A DNA stretch of 32,418 nucleotides from Lachnospiraceae bacterium (GTDB lineage: Bacteria > Bacillota > Clostridia > Lachnospirales > Lachnospiraceae). The first letter of the stretch is position 1. Each line of letters opens with the position of its first letter. Position numbers and translations under genes: made by a program. Of this stretch, positions 7,480-15,110 are shown piece after piece. The notes under the pieces were generated by a model. It was not told where the DNA came from. It saw only the letters and a program-made list of their open reading frames with translations, and did no database searches. The stretch is taken from the NCBI GenBank assembly GCA_024403555.1, contig JAKSRP010000015.1, forward strand, positions 1-32,418. Reading direction: 5' to 3'.

Positions 7480-9276
7480 ATGGCAGAATCCATGACTGGA
7501 CTTAAGAGATCTCATAGATGTACTGAAGTATCCAATAAGAATATTGGTGAACAGGTTACTGTAATGGGATGGGTTCAGAAAAGACGTAACCTTGGCAGTC
7601 TTATTTTCGTAGACTTACGTGACCGTAGTGGACTTTTACAGATTATCTTTGATGAAGACACAATCGGTACAGAAGGATTTGAAAAGGCTGGCAAATTAAG
7701 AAATGAATTCGTAATCGCTATTGTAGGTACTGTAGAAAAGAGAAGCGGTGCCGTGAATGAAAACTTAGTAACAGGCGATATTGAAATTAAAGCAGAGCAG
7801 CTTCGTATCTTATCTGAAGCTGATACACCACCAATTCCAATCGATGATAACGTAAATGTAAAAGATGACGTTCGTTTAAAATATCGTTACTTAGATCTTA
7901 GAAGACCACACATTCAGAAGAACTTAATCACAAGAAGTAAAGTAGCTATGATTACTCGTAACTTCTTAAGTGAAGAAGGATTTTTAGAAATTGAAACACC
8001 AATGCTTACAAAATCCACACCAGAAGGTGCAAGAGACTATCTTGTACCTAGCCGTGTTCATCCAGGTTCTTTCTATGCATTACCACAGTCTCCACAGATC
8101 TTCAAACAGCTTTTAATGTGCTCCGGATACGATCGTTATTTCCAGATCGTTAAGTGTTTCCGTGACGAAGACTTACGTGCTGACAGACAGCCTGAGTTTA
8201 CTCAGATCGATATGGAATTATCCTTCGTTGATGTTGACGATGTAATCGATGTAAACGAAAGATTACTCGCTAAGATGTTTAAAGAAACCGTTGGCGTTGA
8301 TGTAGCTTTACCAATTCCACGTATGACATGGCAGGATGCGATGGATCGTTTCGGTTCTGATAAACCGGATATGCGTTTTGGTATGGAATTAGTTGATGTG
8401 TCTGAAGTAGTAAAAAACTGCGAATTCGTAGTATTTAAGGGTGCTTTAGAAGCAGGCGGATCCGTACGTGGTATCAATGCAACAGGACAGGGTGACCTTG
8501 GACGTAAAAAAATCGATGCACTTGTTAAATTTGCAAAAGATTTTGGTGCAAAAGGTCTTGCATACATTCAGCTTAAGAGCGATGGCTCCGTAAAATCTTC
8601 ATTCTCTAAATTCATGACAGAAGAAGAAATGGATGCTTTAATCAAAGCTATGGATGGTAAAGCTGGCGACTTATTATTATTTGCAGCTGACCAGAACAAA
8701 GTTGTATGGGATGTTCTTGGCAACTTAAGATGCGAAATCGCAAAAAAATATGACATGATTCCAGAAGGCGAATTTAAGTTCTTATGGGTAACAGAATTCC
8801 CATTACTTGAATGGAATGAAGACATGAACCGTTACCAGGCTATGCATCATCCATTTACAATGCCTATGGAAGAAGATTTACAGTATATTGACACAGATCC
8901 AGGCCGTGTACGTGCAAAAGCATATGATATCGTTCTTAATGGTACCGAATTAGGCGGTGGTTCTGTTCGAATCTTCCAGAATGATATTCAGGAAAAGATG
9001 TTCGAATGTCTTGGATTTACAAAAGAACAGGCTCACGAACGTTTTGGATTCTTATTAGATGCATTCCGTTATGGTGTTCCACCTCACGCAGGACTTGCTT
9101 ACGTTCTTGACCGTCTTGTTATGTGGATTACAGGGGAAGACAGCATCCGTGACGTAATCGCATTCCCTAAAGTAAAAGACGCTTCCTGTCTTATGACAGA
9201 AGCTCCATCTCCAGTAGATGATGTACAGCTTGATGAACTCGCAATTGCGATCAAAGAAAACAAAGAGGAAGAATAA
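7480..9276 (+). CDS. aspS: Aspartyl-tRNA synthetase
   Basis: Bacterial-type class II AspRS, 598 residues, charging tRNA-Asp. An N-terminal OB-fold anticodon domain (residues about 15-115, including VMGWVQKRRNLGSLIFVDLRD) is followed by motif 2 (FRDEDLRADRQPEFTQID, near residue 227). The GAD insertion typical of bacterial AspRS occupies roughly 290-415. Then come GTELGGGSVRIF and motif 3 (GVPPHAGLAYVLDRLVMW). An AGGAGG ends about eight bases before ATG 7480. Its stop is two bases from the next start, so it is co-transcribed with the ACT-domain gene. The 185-base leader region is too short, and shows no conserved elements, for a T-box. Confidence 0.97.
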   Translation: MAESMTGLKRSHRCTEVSNKNIGEQVTVMGWVQKRRNLGSLIFVDLRDRSGLLQIIFDEDTIGTEGFEKAGKLRNEFVIAIVGTVEKRSGAVNENLVTGDIEIKAEQLRILSEADTPPIPIDDNVNVKDDVRLKYRYLDLRRPHIQKNLITRSKVAMITRNFLSEEGFLEIETPMLTKSTPEGARDYLVPSRVHPGSFYALPQSPQIFKQLLMCSGYDRYFQIVKCFRDEDLRADRQPEFTQIDMELSFVDVDDVIDVNERLLAKMFKETVGVDVALPIPRMTWQDAMDRFGSDKPDMRFGMELVDVSEVVKNCEFVVFKGALEAGGSVRGINATGQGDLGRKKIDALVKFAKDFGAKGLAYIQLKSDGSVKSSFSKFMTEEEMDALIKAMDGKAGDLLLFAADQNKVVWDVLGNLRCEIAKKYDMIPEGEFKFLWVTEFPLLEWNEDMNRYQAMHHPFTMPMEEDLQYIDTDPGRVRAKAYDIVLNGTELGGGSVRIFQNDIQEKMFECLGFTKEQAHERFGFLLDAFRYGVPPHAGLAYVLDRLVMWITGEDSIRDVIAFPKVKDASCLMTEAPSPVDDVQLDELAIAIKENKEEE

Positions 9277-9278
9277 TT

Positions 9279-9755
9279 ATGGAAAAAATGTTAGTTAATG
9301 GCGTTTCTTCTAATGTGAAGGTTGCTCAGATTAGTGTGATTGGCTTAAAAGATGAACCTGGTACTGCCGCAAAATTATTTGGCGCGATCGCAGACAAGGA
9401 TTATAATGTAGAACTCATTTTACAGTCGATCGGACGTGATGGGGTAAAAGATATTTCCTTTGTTGTAAACGAAGAAGACGCAGACAGCATTGTGGATATT
9501 GTGATTGAAACATTTGCTCATGGCGAATTTGAAAAAGTAAACGTAGACAAAAACATCGGAATCGTATCCATCAAAGGTGCAGGTATGATGTCTAATCCTG
9601 GAGCAGCTTCCATGATGTTTGAGGCCCTTTATGGTGTTGGAATCAACATCGAGATGATCTACACTTCTGAAATTAAGGTAACTACTTCTGTAAAACGTGA
9701 TCAGGTTGAACGTGCAGTAGCAGCAATCCGCAACAAATTCGTAGACATTGACTAA
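9279..9755 (+). CDS. Stand-alone ACT-domain pair resembling the aspartokinase regulatory region
   Basis: A 158-residue protein consisting of two ACT domains and nothing else. Residues about 15-80 (KVAQISVIGLKDEPGTAAKLFGAIAD) and about 90-155 (NIGIVSIKGAGMMSNPGAASMMFEAL) follow the pattern of the C-terminal lysine/threonine-binding region of aspartate kinase, including the GI-NIEMI-TSEIK-T segment. No kinase domain is present, so it should be a ligand-binding regulatory protein rather than an enzyme. It could be a free regulatory subunit of aspartokinase made from its own gene. It starts two bases after aspS and lies before glyA, which suggests aspartate or threonine/serine sensing. The partner protein is not in the window. 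Confidence 0.85.
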   Translation: MEKMLVNGVSSNVKVAQISVIGLKDEPGTAAKLFGAIADKDYNVELILQSIGRDGVKDISFVVNEEDADSIVDIVIETFAHGEFEKVNVDKNIGIVSIKGAGMMSNPGAASMMFEALYGVGINIEMIYTSEIKVTTSVKRDQVERAVAAIRNKFVDID

Positions 9756-9804
9756 TATTCATTATATTTTGATCATTCAAACTTAGAAATAAAGGAGATA
9801 TAAG

Positions 9805-11040
9805 ATGATTGAATTAAACAAAGTAAAAGCTTTCGACCCTGAGTTAGCAAAAGCTATGGAAGCAGAACTTGGAAGACAGAGAGATAATCTTGAATTAATC
9901 GCTTCTGAAAACTTAGTATCTGAAGCAGTTATGCAGGCTATGGGAAGCCACTTAACAAACAAATACGCAGAAGGTTACCCTGGCAAACGTTACTACGGTG
10001 GATGTGAACACGTTGACGTAGTAGAAGATTTAGCAAGAGACCGTGCAAAAGAATTATTTGGTGCTGAATATGTTAACGTACAGCCACACTCTGGTGCTCA
10101 GGCTAACATGGCAGTATTCTTTGCTGTAATGGAAGTTGGCGATACATTCATGGGTATGAACCTTGACCACGGAGGACACTTATCTCATGGTTCACCAGTT
10201 AATATGTCTGGTAAAAACTACAAATGTGTTCCTTACGGTGTAAATGCTGAAGGTTTCATTGACTATGATGAAGTAGAAAGAATCGCAATCGAATGCCAGC
10301 CAAAATTAATCGTAGCTGGTGCATCTGCATACGCTCGTGCAATCGATTTCAAACGTTTCAGAGAAATCGCTGATAAAGTAGGCGCTACATTAATGGTAGA
10401 TATGGCTCACATCGCTGGTTTAGTAGCAGCTGGCGTACATGAAAGCCCAATCCCATACGCTGACGTTGTAACAACAACAACTCACAAAACACTTCGTGGA
10501 CCTCGTGGTGGTATGATCCTTTGCTCTGAAGAAGTAAACAAAAAGTTCAATTTCAACAAAGCAATCTTCCCAGGAACACAGGGTGGTCCTTTAATGCACG
10601 TAATCGCTGGTAAAGCAGTATGTTTCAAAGAAGCATTATCCGATGAATTCAAAGCTTATCAGCAGCAGGTTGCTAAGAATGCTCAGGCTTTAGCAAATGC
10701 TCTTATTGAAAATGGTTTTGATATCGTTTCCGGTGGTACAGATAACCACTTAATGTTAGTTGACCTTCGTAAGATGGACAAAACAGGTAAAGATATGGAA
10801 AAATTATTAGACAGCGTTCATATTACATGTAACAAGAACACTGTTCCAGATGATCCGAAATCTCCATTCGTTACATCCGGTCTTCGTCTTGGTACACCAG
10901 CAGTTACAACTCGTGGATTAAAAGAAGATGATATGAAAGTAATCGCTGATGCAATCAAAGCAGCAATCATCGATGAAGATACAGAAAAGGCAGCAGCTTT
11001 AGTAAAAGGATTAACAGATAAATATCCTTTATACGAATAA
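9805..11040 (+). CDS. glyA: Serine hydroxymethyltransferase
   Basis: PLP-dependent enzyme interconverting serine and glycine while loading one-carbon units on tetrahydrofolate; 411 residues, the usual bacterial length. The PLP lysine is K228 in [14 protein letters not shown]. Other family segments are [39 protein letters not shown] and [24 protein letters not shown] precedes ATG 9805. A 49-base gap separates it from the ACT-domain gene with no terminator between them, so it may be read through from the aspS promoter or have a promoter of its own that I cannot define. A hairpin terminator follows. Confidence 0.97.
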   Translation: MIELNKVKAFDPELAKAMEAELGRQRDNLELIASENLVSEAVMQAMGSHLTNKYAEGYPGKRYYGGCEHVDVVEDLARDRAKELFGAEYVNVQPHSGAQANMAVFFAVMEVGDTFMGMNLDHGGHLSHGSPVNMSGKNYKCVPYGVNAEGFIDYDEVERIAIECQPKLIVAGASAYARAIDFKRFREIADKVGATLMVDMAHIAGLVAAGVHESPIPYADVVTTTTHKTLRGPRGGMILCSEEVNKKFNFNKAIFPGTQGGPLMHVIAGKAVCFKEALSDEFKAYQQQVAKNAQALANALIENGFDIVSGGTDNHLMLVDLRKMDKTGKDMEKLLDSVHITCNKNTVPDDPKSPFVTSGLRLGTPAVTTRGLKEDDMKVIADAIKAAIIDEDTEKAAALVKGLTDKYPLYE

Positions 11041-11077
11041 TATTAAGGTAAAGATTTTTTATTAAACTATACAAAAA

Positions 11078-11119
11078 AAGACAGATACGTGGGTGTATCT
11101 GTCTTGTTTTCATGTTTTT
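11078..11119 (+). terminator. Rho-independent terminator after glyA
   Basis: A perfect 11-bp stem, AAGACAGATAC (11078-11088) with its complement at 11095-11105, has a 6-base loop and is followed by an interrupted T-rich tail. The A run before the stem gives some termination capacity in the opposite direction. Confidence 0.8.
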
Positions 11120-11148
11120 ATTTATGTTAATCGATTAGTTTATTATTA

Positions 11149-11157
11149 TGGTATAAT
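11149..11157 (+). promoter_or_regulatory. Extended -10 promoter for the NSS transporter gene
   Basis: TGG-TATAAT (TG at 11149-11150, TATAAT 11152-11157) forms an extended -10 with no good -35 at normal spacing. It lies about 50 bases upstream of the transporter start. Confidence 0.55.
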
Positions 11158-11207
11158 ATTAAAGTAGTTAGAAGATAAGGATTATTAATGGAGGAAAACT
11201 AATTATT

Positions 11208-12683
11208 ATGAACGAAAGAGAAAATTTTGGATCCAGACTGGGTTTTATTCTGGTATCCGCAGGCTGTGCAATCGGCCTAGGTAACGTATGGAAATTTCCA
11301 TACATTTGTGGTCAGTATGGAGGGGCAACCTTTATTCTGATTTATCTTGTTTTTTTAGCAATCATTGGTCTGCCGATTATTATTTGCGAATTTTCTGTAG
11401 GACGAGGAAGCAGAAAAAGTGTGGCAAAATCATTTGACGAATTACAGCCAAAAGGACAGAAGTGGCATATGTTCAAATGGATTGGTATTTTAGGGTCATA
11501 CATTTTGATGATGTTCTACACCATGGTAGGCGGATGGATGATGTATTATGCATACAATATGATGTCCGGAAAGCTCTTTGGAATGAGCAATATGAAAATT
11601 ATCGGTGTATTTGAGAAGATGCTTCAGTCTCCAGGTACCCTGACTTTCTGGATGGTTGTTGTAACTGTATTATCCTTTGGCTGTGTGGCTCTTGGTCTTC
11701 AGAATGGGGTTGAAAAAGTAACGAAAGTCATGATGAGTGTTCTGCTTGTTATGATGGTGGTTCTTGCAATCAACTCTGTAACACTTGGCAATGCTGGTGC
11801 CGGAATCAAATTCTATCTGGTTCCTTCTATGGCCGGAATCAAGCAGCATGGTCTTGGAACCGTAGTATTCGCAGCTATGACACATGCGTTCTTTACATTA
11901 TCCGTAGGTATCGGTAGTATGAGTATCTTTGGAAGCTACCTGCCAAAAGAACGTAAATTAACAGGCGAAGCATTAAGTATTGTATTTGTAGATACATTTG
12001 TAGCTTTAGTTGCGGGTCTCATTATCATCCCTGCATGTTTTGCTTATGGTGTACAGCCTGATGCTGGCCCATCCCTTTTATTTATTACACTTCCTAATGT
12101 ATTTAATCATATGGGGGCTGGACGCATCTGGGGCTCTTTATTCTTTGTTTTCATGACATTTGCCGCTATGTCCACGATTATTGCGGTATTCGAATCGATT
12201 ATTGCTGCATGCATGGAATTAACAGGAAAGAGCCGTACACAGTGTGTTATGGTAAATGCCGTGGCACTGATCATCTTATCCATGCCTTGTATTTTGGGTT
12301 ATAACATTCTTGGTGGTATTCATCCAATCGGTGATGGATCTACAATTATGGATTTAGAAGACTTCCTTGTATCTTATAATTTACTTCCTTTAGGAAGTTT
12401 GATCTTCGTTATGTTCTGTACTGCAAAATCAGGATGGGGATTTGATCGATTCTTAGAAGAAGTAAATACTGGAACCGGTATGAACTTCCCAAGACAGGTA
12501 AGAGGCTATATGACATATATCCTTCCAATTATTGTTGTTGTGGTATATCTGAAAGGTTACTATGACATGTTTGCACCTCTCGGTAAGAGTATGCTTTATT
12601 TCTGGATGGTTGTTGCCTTCTTATTCCTGGCATTTGTATTCTGGTTCTCAAGAAACCATGTGAAGAATAAAGAAATTGCATAA
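11208..12683 (+). CDS. Sodium-dependent transporter, NSS/SNF family
   Basis: A 491-residue polytopic membrane protein of the neurotransmitter:sodium symporter family, the LeuT fold. The TM1 signature is clear (SRLGFILVSAGCAIGLGNVW, then KFPYICGQYGGATF), including the unwound region that binds sodium and substrate. About 11-12 hydrophobic segments can be counted. Bacterial members import amino acids such as leucine, tryptophan or tyrosine with sodium; the substrate cannot be assigned here. GGAGG precedes ATG 11208. The gene is monocistronic between the glyA terminator and a hairpin at 12696-12733. Confidence 0.93.
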   Translation: MNERENFGSRLGFILVSAGCAIGLGNVWKFPYICGQYGGATFILIYLVFLAIIGLPIIICEFSVGRGSRKSVAKSFDELQPKGQKWHMFKWIGILGSYILMMFYTMVGGWMMYYAYNMMSGKLFGMSNMKIIGVFEKMLQSPGTLTFWMVVVTVLSFGCVALGLQNGVEKVTKVMMSVLLVMMVVLAINSVTLGNAGAGIKFYLVPSMAGIKQHGLGTVVFAAMTHAFFTLSVGIGSMSIFGSYLPKERKLTGEALSIVFVDTFVALVAGLIIIPACFAYGVQPDAGPSLLFITLPNVFNHMGAGRIWGSLFFVFMTFAAMSTIIAVFESIIAACMELTGKSRTQCVMVNAVALIILSMPCILGYNILGGIHPIGDGSTIMDLEDFLVSYNLLPLGSLIFVMFCTAKSGWGFDRFLEEVNTGTGMNFPRQVRGYMTYILPIIVVVVYLKGYYDMFAPLGKSMLYFWMVVAFLFLAFVFWFSRNHVKNKEIA

Positions 12684-12695
12684 TTTCAAAATAAA

Positions 12696-12733
12696 AAGCC
12701 GTTGCACAAAAAATTAATTAAGTGCAGCGGCTT
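12696..12733. terminator. Bidirectional hairpin terminator between the transporter gene and the RACo-like fragment
   Basis: A 12-bp stem (12696-12707, starting AAGCCGTTGCAC, with 12722-12733) contains one G·T pair and a 14-base loop. The A-rich run at 12686-12697 gives a good U tract on the minus strand. The plus-strand tail is only moderately T-rich. The stem overlaps the stop codon of the minus-strand gene. Confidence 0.75.
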
Positions 12734-13433
12734 ATTTATATTTCAAATGTTTTATATACGTATCCGCGAAGTCTGAATGATTCGCCAATTCTAAATAATC
12801 GACGGATTGAGAAATGTTATTTATGACAGAGAATACTTCAGAATCGCATAAAGCGGAAATTGCTCCTTTTAAAGAGGTATTCCCTGCACAAAGGAGTTTT
12901 TCATCTATATGTTCAGGGAACATGCCGATTGAAACCGCATGTTTGGAATCTATATGCTCTCCTAGTCCTCCGGCAATGATAAAATGATTCAAATCTGCAA
13001 TGTCAATCTTTTGCTCAGATAGCAAAATCTCAATTCCGGTTTTTACTGCGGCGATGGCTTTTAATAAGTTTTGACAGTCCTTTGTTGTCATATAGATATC
13101 AGGATTTTTATGAATGGTAAAAATGCCATTCCCTAAATCATCATCGCTTAAACAATCATATCCAAATGTATTTTTAAGCTTTGCTAAAGTCAGTCGATGA
13201 ACGTGCTTTTTGGCTTCTTTAGTATTTAATATTCTTCCTTCGGCAGCCAAAAGACCGGTACTTCGAAGAAGATAAAGAAAATCAATCATGCCACTCGCAC
13301 ATAGTCCTTGAGGATGCCCATTGTAGATCGTTTCTATCTGCACTTTGCAGGTCTTTTCATCCCATCTGATATGATTGATGGCACCTTTTACGCTGTTCAT
13401 CCCACAATTAATCTCGGCACCCTCTAAGGCGGG
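12732..13433 (-). pseudogene. RACo-like / DUF4445 ASKHA ATPase, C-terminal fragment (5' end missing)
   Basis: The reading frame encodes the C-terminal part of a DUF4445 protein, the ASKHA-fold ATPase family of reductive activators of corrinoid enzymes (RACo). Family landmarks are GMIDFLYLLRSTGLL, the late IIAGGLGEHIDSKHA nucleotide-site segment and LCAGNTSLKGAI. A methionine at 13398-13400 could start a 222-residue product. However, family-like sequence continues upstream in the same frame (PALEGAEINCGM, from about 13431), then reaches LSPA and a TAG stop at 13446-13448. There is no ribosome binding site at the methionine. Full members are some 550-650 residues with an N-terminal ferredoxin domain, so about 60 percent is missing. 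The homology ends where the neighbouring plus-strand fragment begins. I treat it as a truncated gene. Confidence 0.75.
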
Positions 13434-13438
13434 CGAAA

Positions 13439-14536
13439 GTGGCAGCTAAGCACTATACCATTTCCTTTGATGCAAATGGTGGTGTAGGTGTGCCAGATCC
13501 AGTAGATAAGGTGGAAAATATCTTCACGATGCTTCCAACAACTAAGCCTATAAGAACTGGCTATGAATTTATCGGATGGGGACTGACAAATGATGCGAGA
13601 GTAGCTCGCTATAATCCTGGTACAGCCATTGAACTTAATGAAGATACGACCTTGTATGCTCTCTGGAAGAGAGATGTTACTTTATCCTACGATGCAAATG
13701 GTGGTGTGAATGCTCCGAAGAGTCAGACGGAAACCATCTATAATAATAGTCCGGCTCCATATTTTGGTATTGCGTCTACAAAGCCTGTGAGAGAGGGATA
13801 TACCTTTAAGGGGTGGGCAGCAACGAAAGATGCAACCGTGGTTTCCTATAAGCCGATCTATACCTATCAATTAGCGGAGGATACTACATTATACGCAGTG
13901 TGGGAAAAGGTGCCAGACCCAGTAGATCCACCAGCAGGTCCGGTCGATCCTGCAGATCCCGTTGACCCGATTGATCCCGTAGATCCAGTGATTCCTGTTG
14001 TGAAAACTGCTTGCAGCATCAAGGCAGGCGCACTTACTATTCCGATTGACAGCAAGGGCGCTTACTTGAATCTTACTGTAAATAGTGATGGTAAGAGAAG
14101 CTTCAAGAGCTCTTCCACATCGGTAGCAACGGTAGATGCAGCAGGAAAGATTGTTCCAAAAAAGATTGGTAGTACAAAGATTACTATTACTGTTGCTGAG
14201 TCTGAGCTGTTCTTAAATGGTTCTGAAACCGTAACGGTGACGGTTGGTCCTAAGAAGGTGACCATTTCTAAGGTATCTTCTCCTAAGAAAGCATATCTTA
14301 AGGTGACGTGGAAGAAGAATACCACTGCGACAGGTTATCAGATTTCTTACTCCACTGACAAAACATTTGCCAAAGGAACGAAGACATCGTCTGTGACAAA
14401 GCAGAAAACAGTGAGCAAATCCATTAAGGTAAGTTCTAAAAAGACTTACTATGTACGTATTCGAAGCTACAAGACAGTAAGTGGTAAAAAGTACTATGGA
14501 CCATGGAGCAGCGTGAAATCCGTAAAAACGAAATAA
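13439..14536 (+). pseudogene. Surface protein with InlB-type B-repeats, Big-like and FN3-like domains (N-terminus missing)
   Basis: The frame encodes two Listeria-Bacteroides (Flg_new/InlB B) repeats at residues 4-77 and 80-156, each with a DANGG core and a GY-F-GW signature and ending LYA(L/V)W. A PVDPxDP-rich linker (158-187), a bacterial Ig-like domain (about 190-270) and a C-terminal FN3-like domain (272-365, ending PWSSVKSVKTK) follow. The domains belong to extracellular proteins, yet there is no signal peptide and no RBS before the nominal GTG at 13439. The frame is open back to 13412 and stops at 13409-13411. No LPxTG motif or SLH domain is seen. It is best read as the 3' part of a larger secreted protein gene whose 5' end was lost at the same point as its neighbour's. 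A leaderless expressed product is less likely. Confidence 0.7.
13469..13707 (+). repeat. Direct DNA repeat marking the two B-repeat units
   Basis: The 17-base string gatgcaaatggtggtgt occurs at 13469-13485 and again at 13691-13707, at matching positions of the two protein repeats. The rest of the units has diverged. Confidence 0.8.
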
Positions 14537-14548
14537 TAGAAAATTTTC

Positions 14549-14577
14549 TTGTTTTTTTCCTGTATTTGTGCTAGAAT
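14549..14577 (+). promoter_or_regulatory. Promoter for secG
   Basis: TTGTTT (14549-14554) and TAGAAT (14572-14577) are 17 bases apart, with TGC directly before the -10 forming an extended -10. The predicted transcript has a leader of about 70 bases before secG. Confidence 0.65.
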
Positions 14578-14656
14578 ATCTGTTGATTGACGTAAGAATT
14601 TAACAATTATTGTTTTTATAGATGTTATAGAAATAAAAGAACAGGAGGTAATAGTG

Positions 14657-14902
14657 ATGGCAACACTTAAAACAGTTCTTACAGTAGTATTTATCATTGT
14701 ATGCGTAGTCTTAACAGTGTTAGTTTTAATGCAGGAAGGAAAGGATGCAGGTCTTGGCGGAATGACAGGACAGGCTCAGTCCGGAACATATTGGAGTAAA
14801 AACAAGGGACGCTCTTCAAAGGCAAGAATCATTCAGGTAACAACAGCATTAGCAGTATTATTCTTTGTACTTGCATTAGTTCTTTGTTCTAAGTTATTCT
14901 AA
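14657..14902 (+). CDS. secG: Preprotein translocase subunit SecG
   Basis: An 81-residue membrane protein, a non-essential partner of SecYE in the general secretory channel. Two hydrophobic segments (about residues 4-24 and 58-79) flank the family loop VLMQEGKDAGLGGMTG and TYWSKNKGRS. AGGAGG at 14643-14648 supports ATG 14657; an in-frame GTG at 14654 is only five bases from the AGGAGG. It has its own promoter and terminator, followed by the rnr-smpB-ssrA genes, an order often seen in Firmicutes. Confidence 0.93.
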   Translation: MATLKTVLTVVFIIVCVVLTVLVLMQEGKDAGLGGMTGQAQSGTYWSKNKGRSSKARIIQVTTALAVLFFVLALVLCSKLF

Positions 14903-14922
14903 TAAAAATTTGCGATTAAAGC

Positions 14923-14953
14923 GGGCACTTCGTTAGGAAGTGCCCTTTTTTTT
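14923..14953 (+). terminator. Rho-independent terminator after secG
   Basis: A perfect 9-bp stem (GGGCACTTC 14923-14931 with 14937-14945), a 5-base loop and an eight-T tail (14946-14953). Confidence 0.93.
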
Positions 14954-14987
14954 ATGGTAGGAAACTTCGTCTCCATACCATAAAAAA
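14948..14987. repeat. 12-bp inverted repeat flanking a small hairpin, directly after the secG terminator
   Basis: TTTTTTATGGTA (14948-14959) and TACCATAAAAAA (14976-14987) are perfect inverted copies. The 16 bases between them can partly extend the stem (GGAAAC with GTCTCC, one mismatch). The T run of the secG terminator forms part of the left arm. It borders the GC-rich element that follows. Confidence 0.7.
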
Positions 14988-15063
14988 CGCTCCGCGAGGA
15001 TGCACACTCGCGCGAAATGTAGATGTCGCTTCGCGACCGCGCTCGGCGCTCAGCGCGAGCGAA
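14988..15063. repeat. GC-rich palindromic element between secG and rnr (REP-like candidate)
   Basis: About 76 bases of strikingly GC-rich sequence in AT-rich surroundings, made almost wholly of short hairpins: CGCGAG/CTCGCG (14993-14998 with 15007-15012), GTCGC/GCGAC around TTC (15025-15037), and CGCTCG/CGAGCG (15040-15045 with 15056-15061). No open frame or promoter is apparent. Composition and stacked palindromes suggest a dispersed REP/MITE-like element. Only one copy lies in this window, so repetition is inferred, not seen. Confidence 0.55.
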
Positions 15064-15110
15064 ACTCTATTTGATTTACATAAAACCTTATTTGAAAGGG
15101 GGAATTTGAA

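Noticed and set aside
13867-14055. Minus-strand glycine/serine/threonine-rich frame (collagen-like look)
   Set aside because: It is only the complement of the PVDP linker codons of the plus-strand surface protein.
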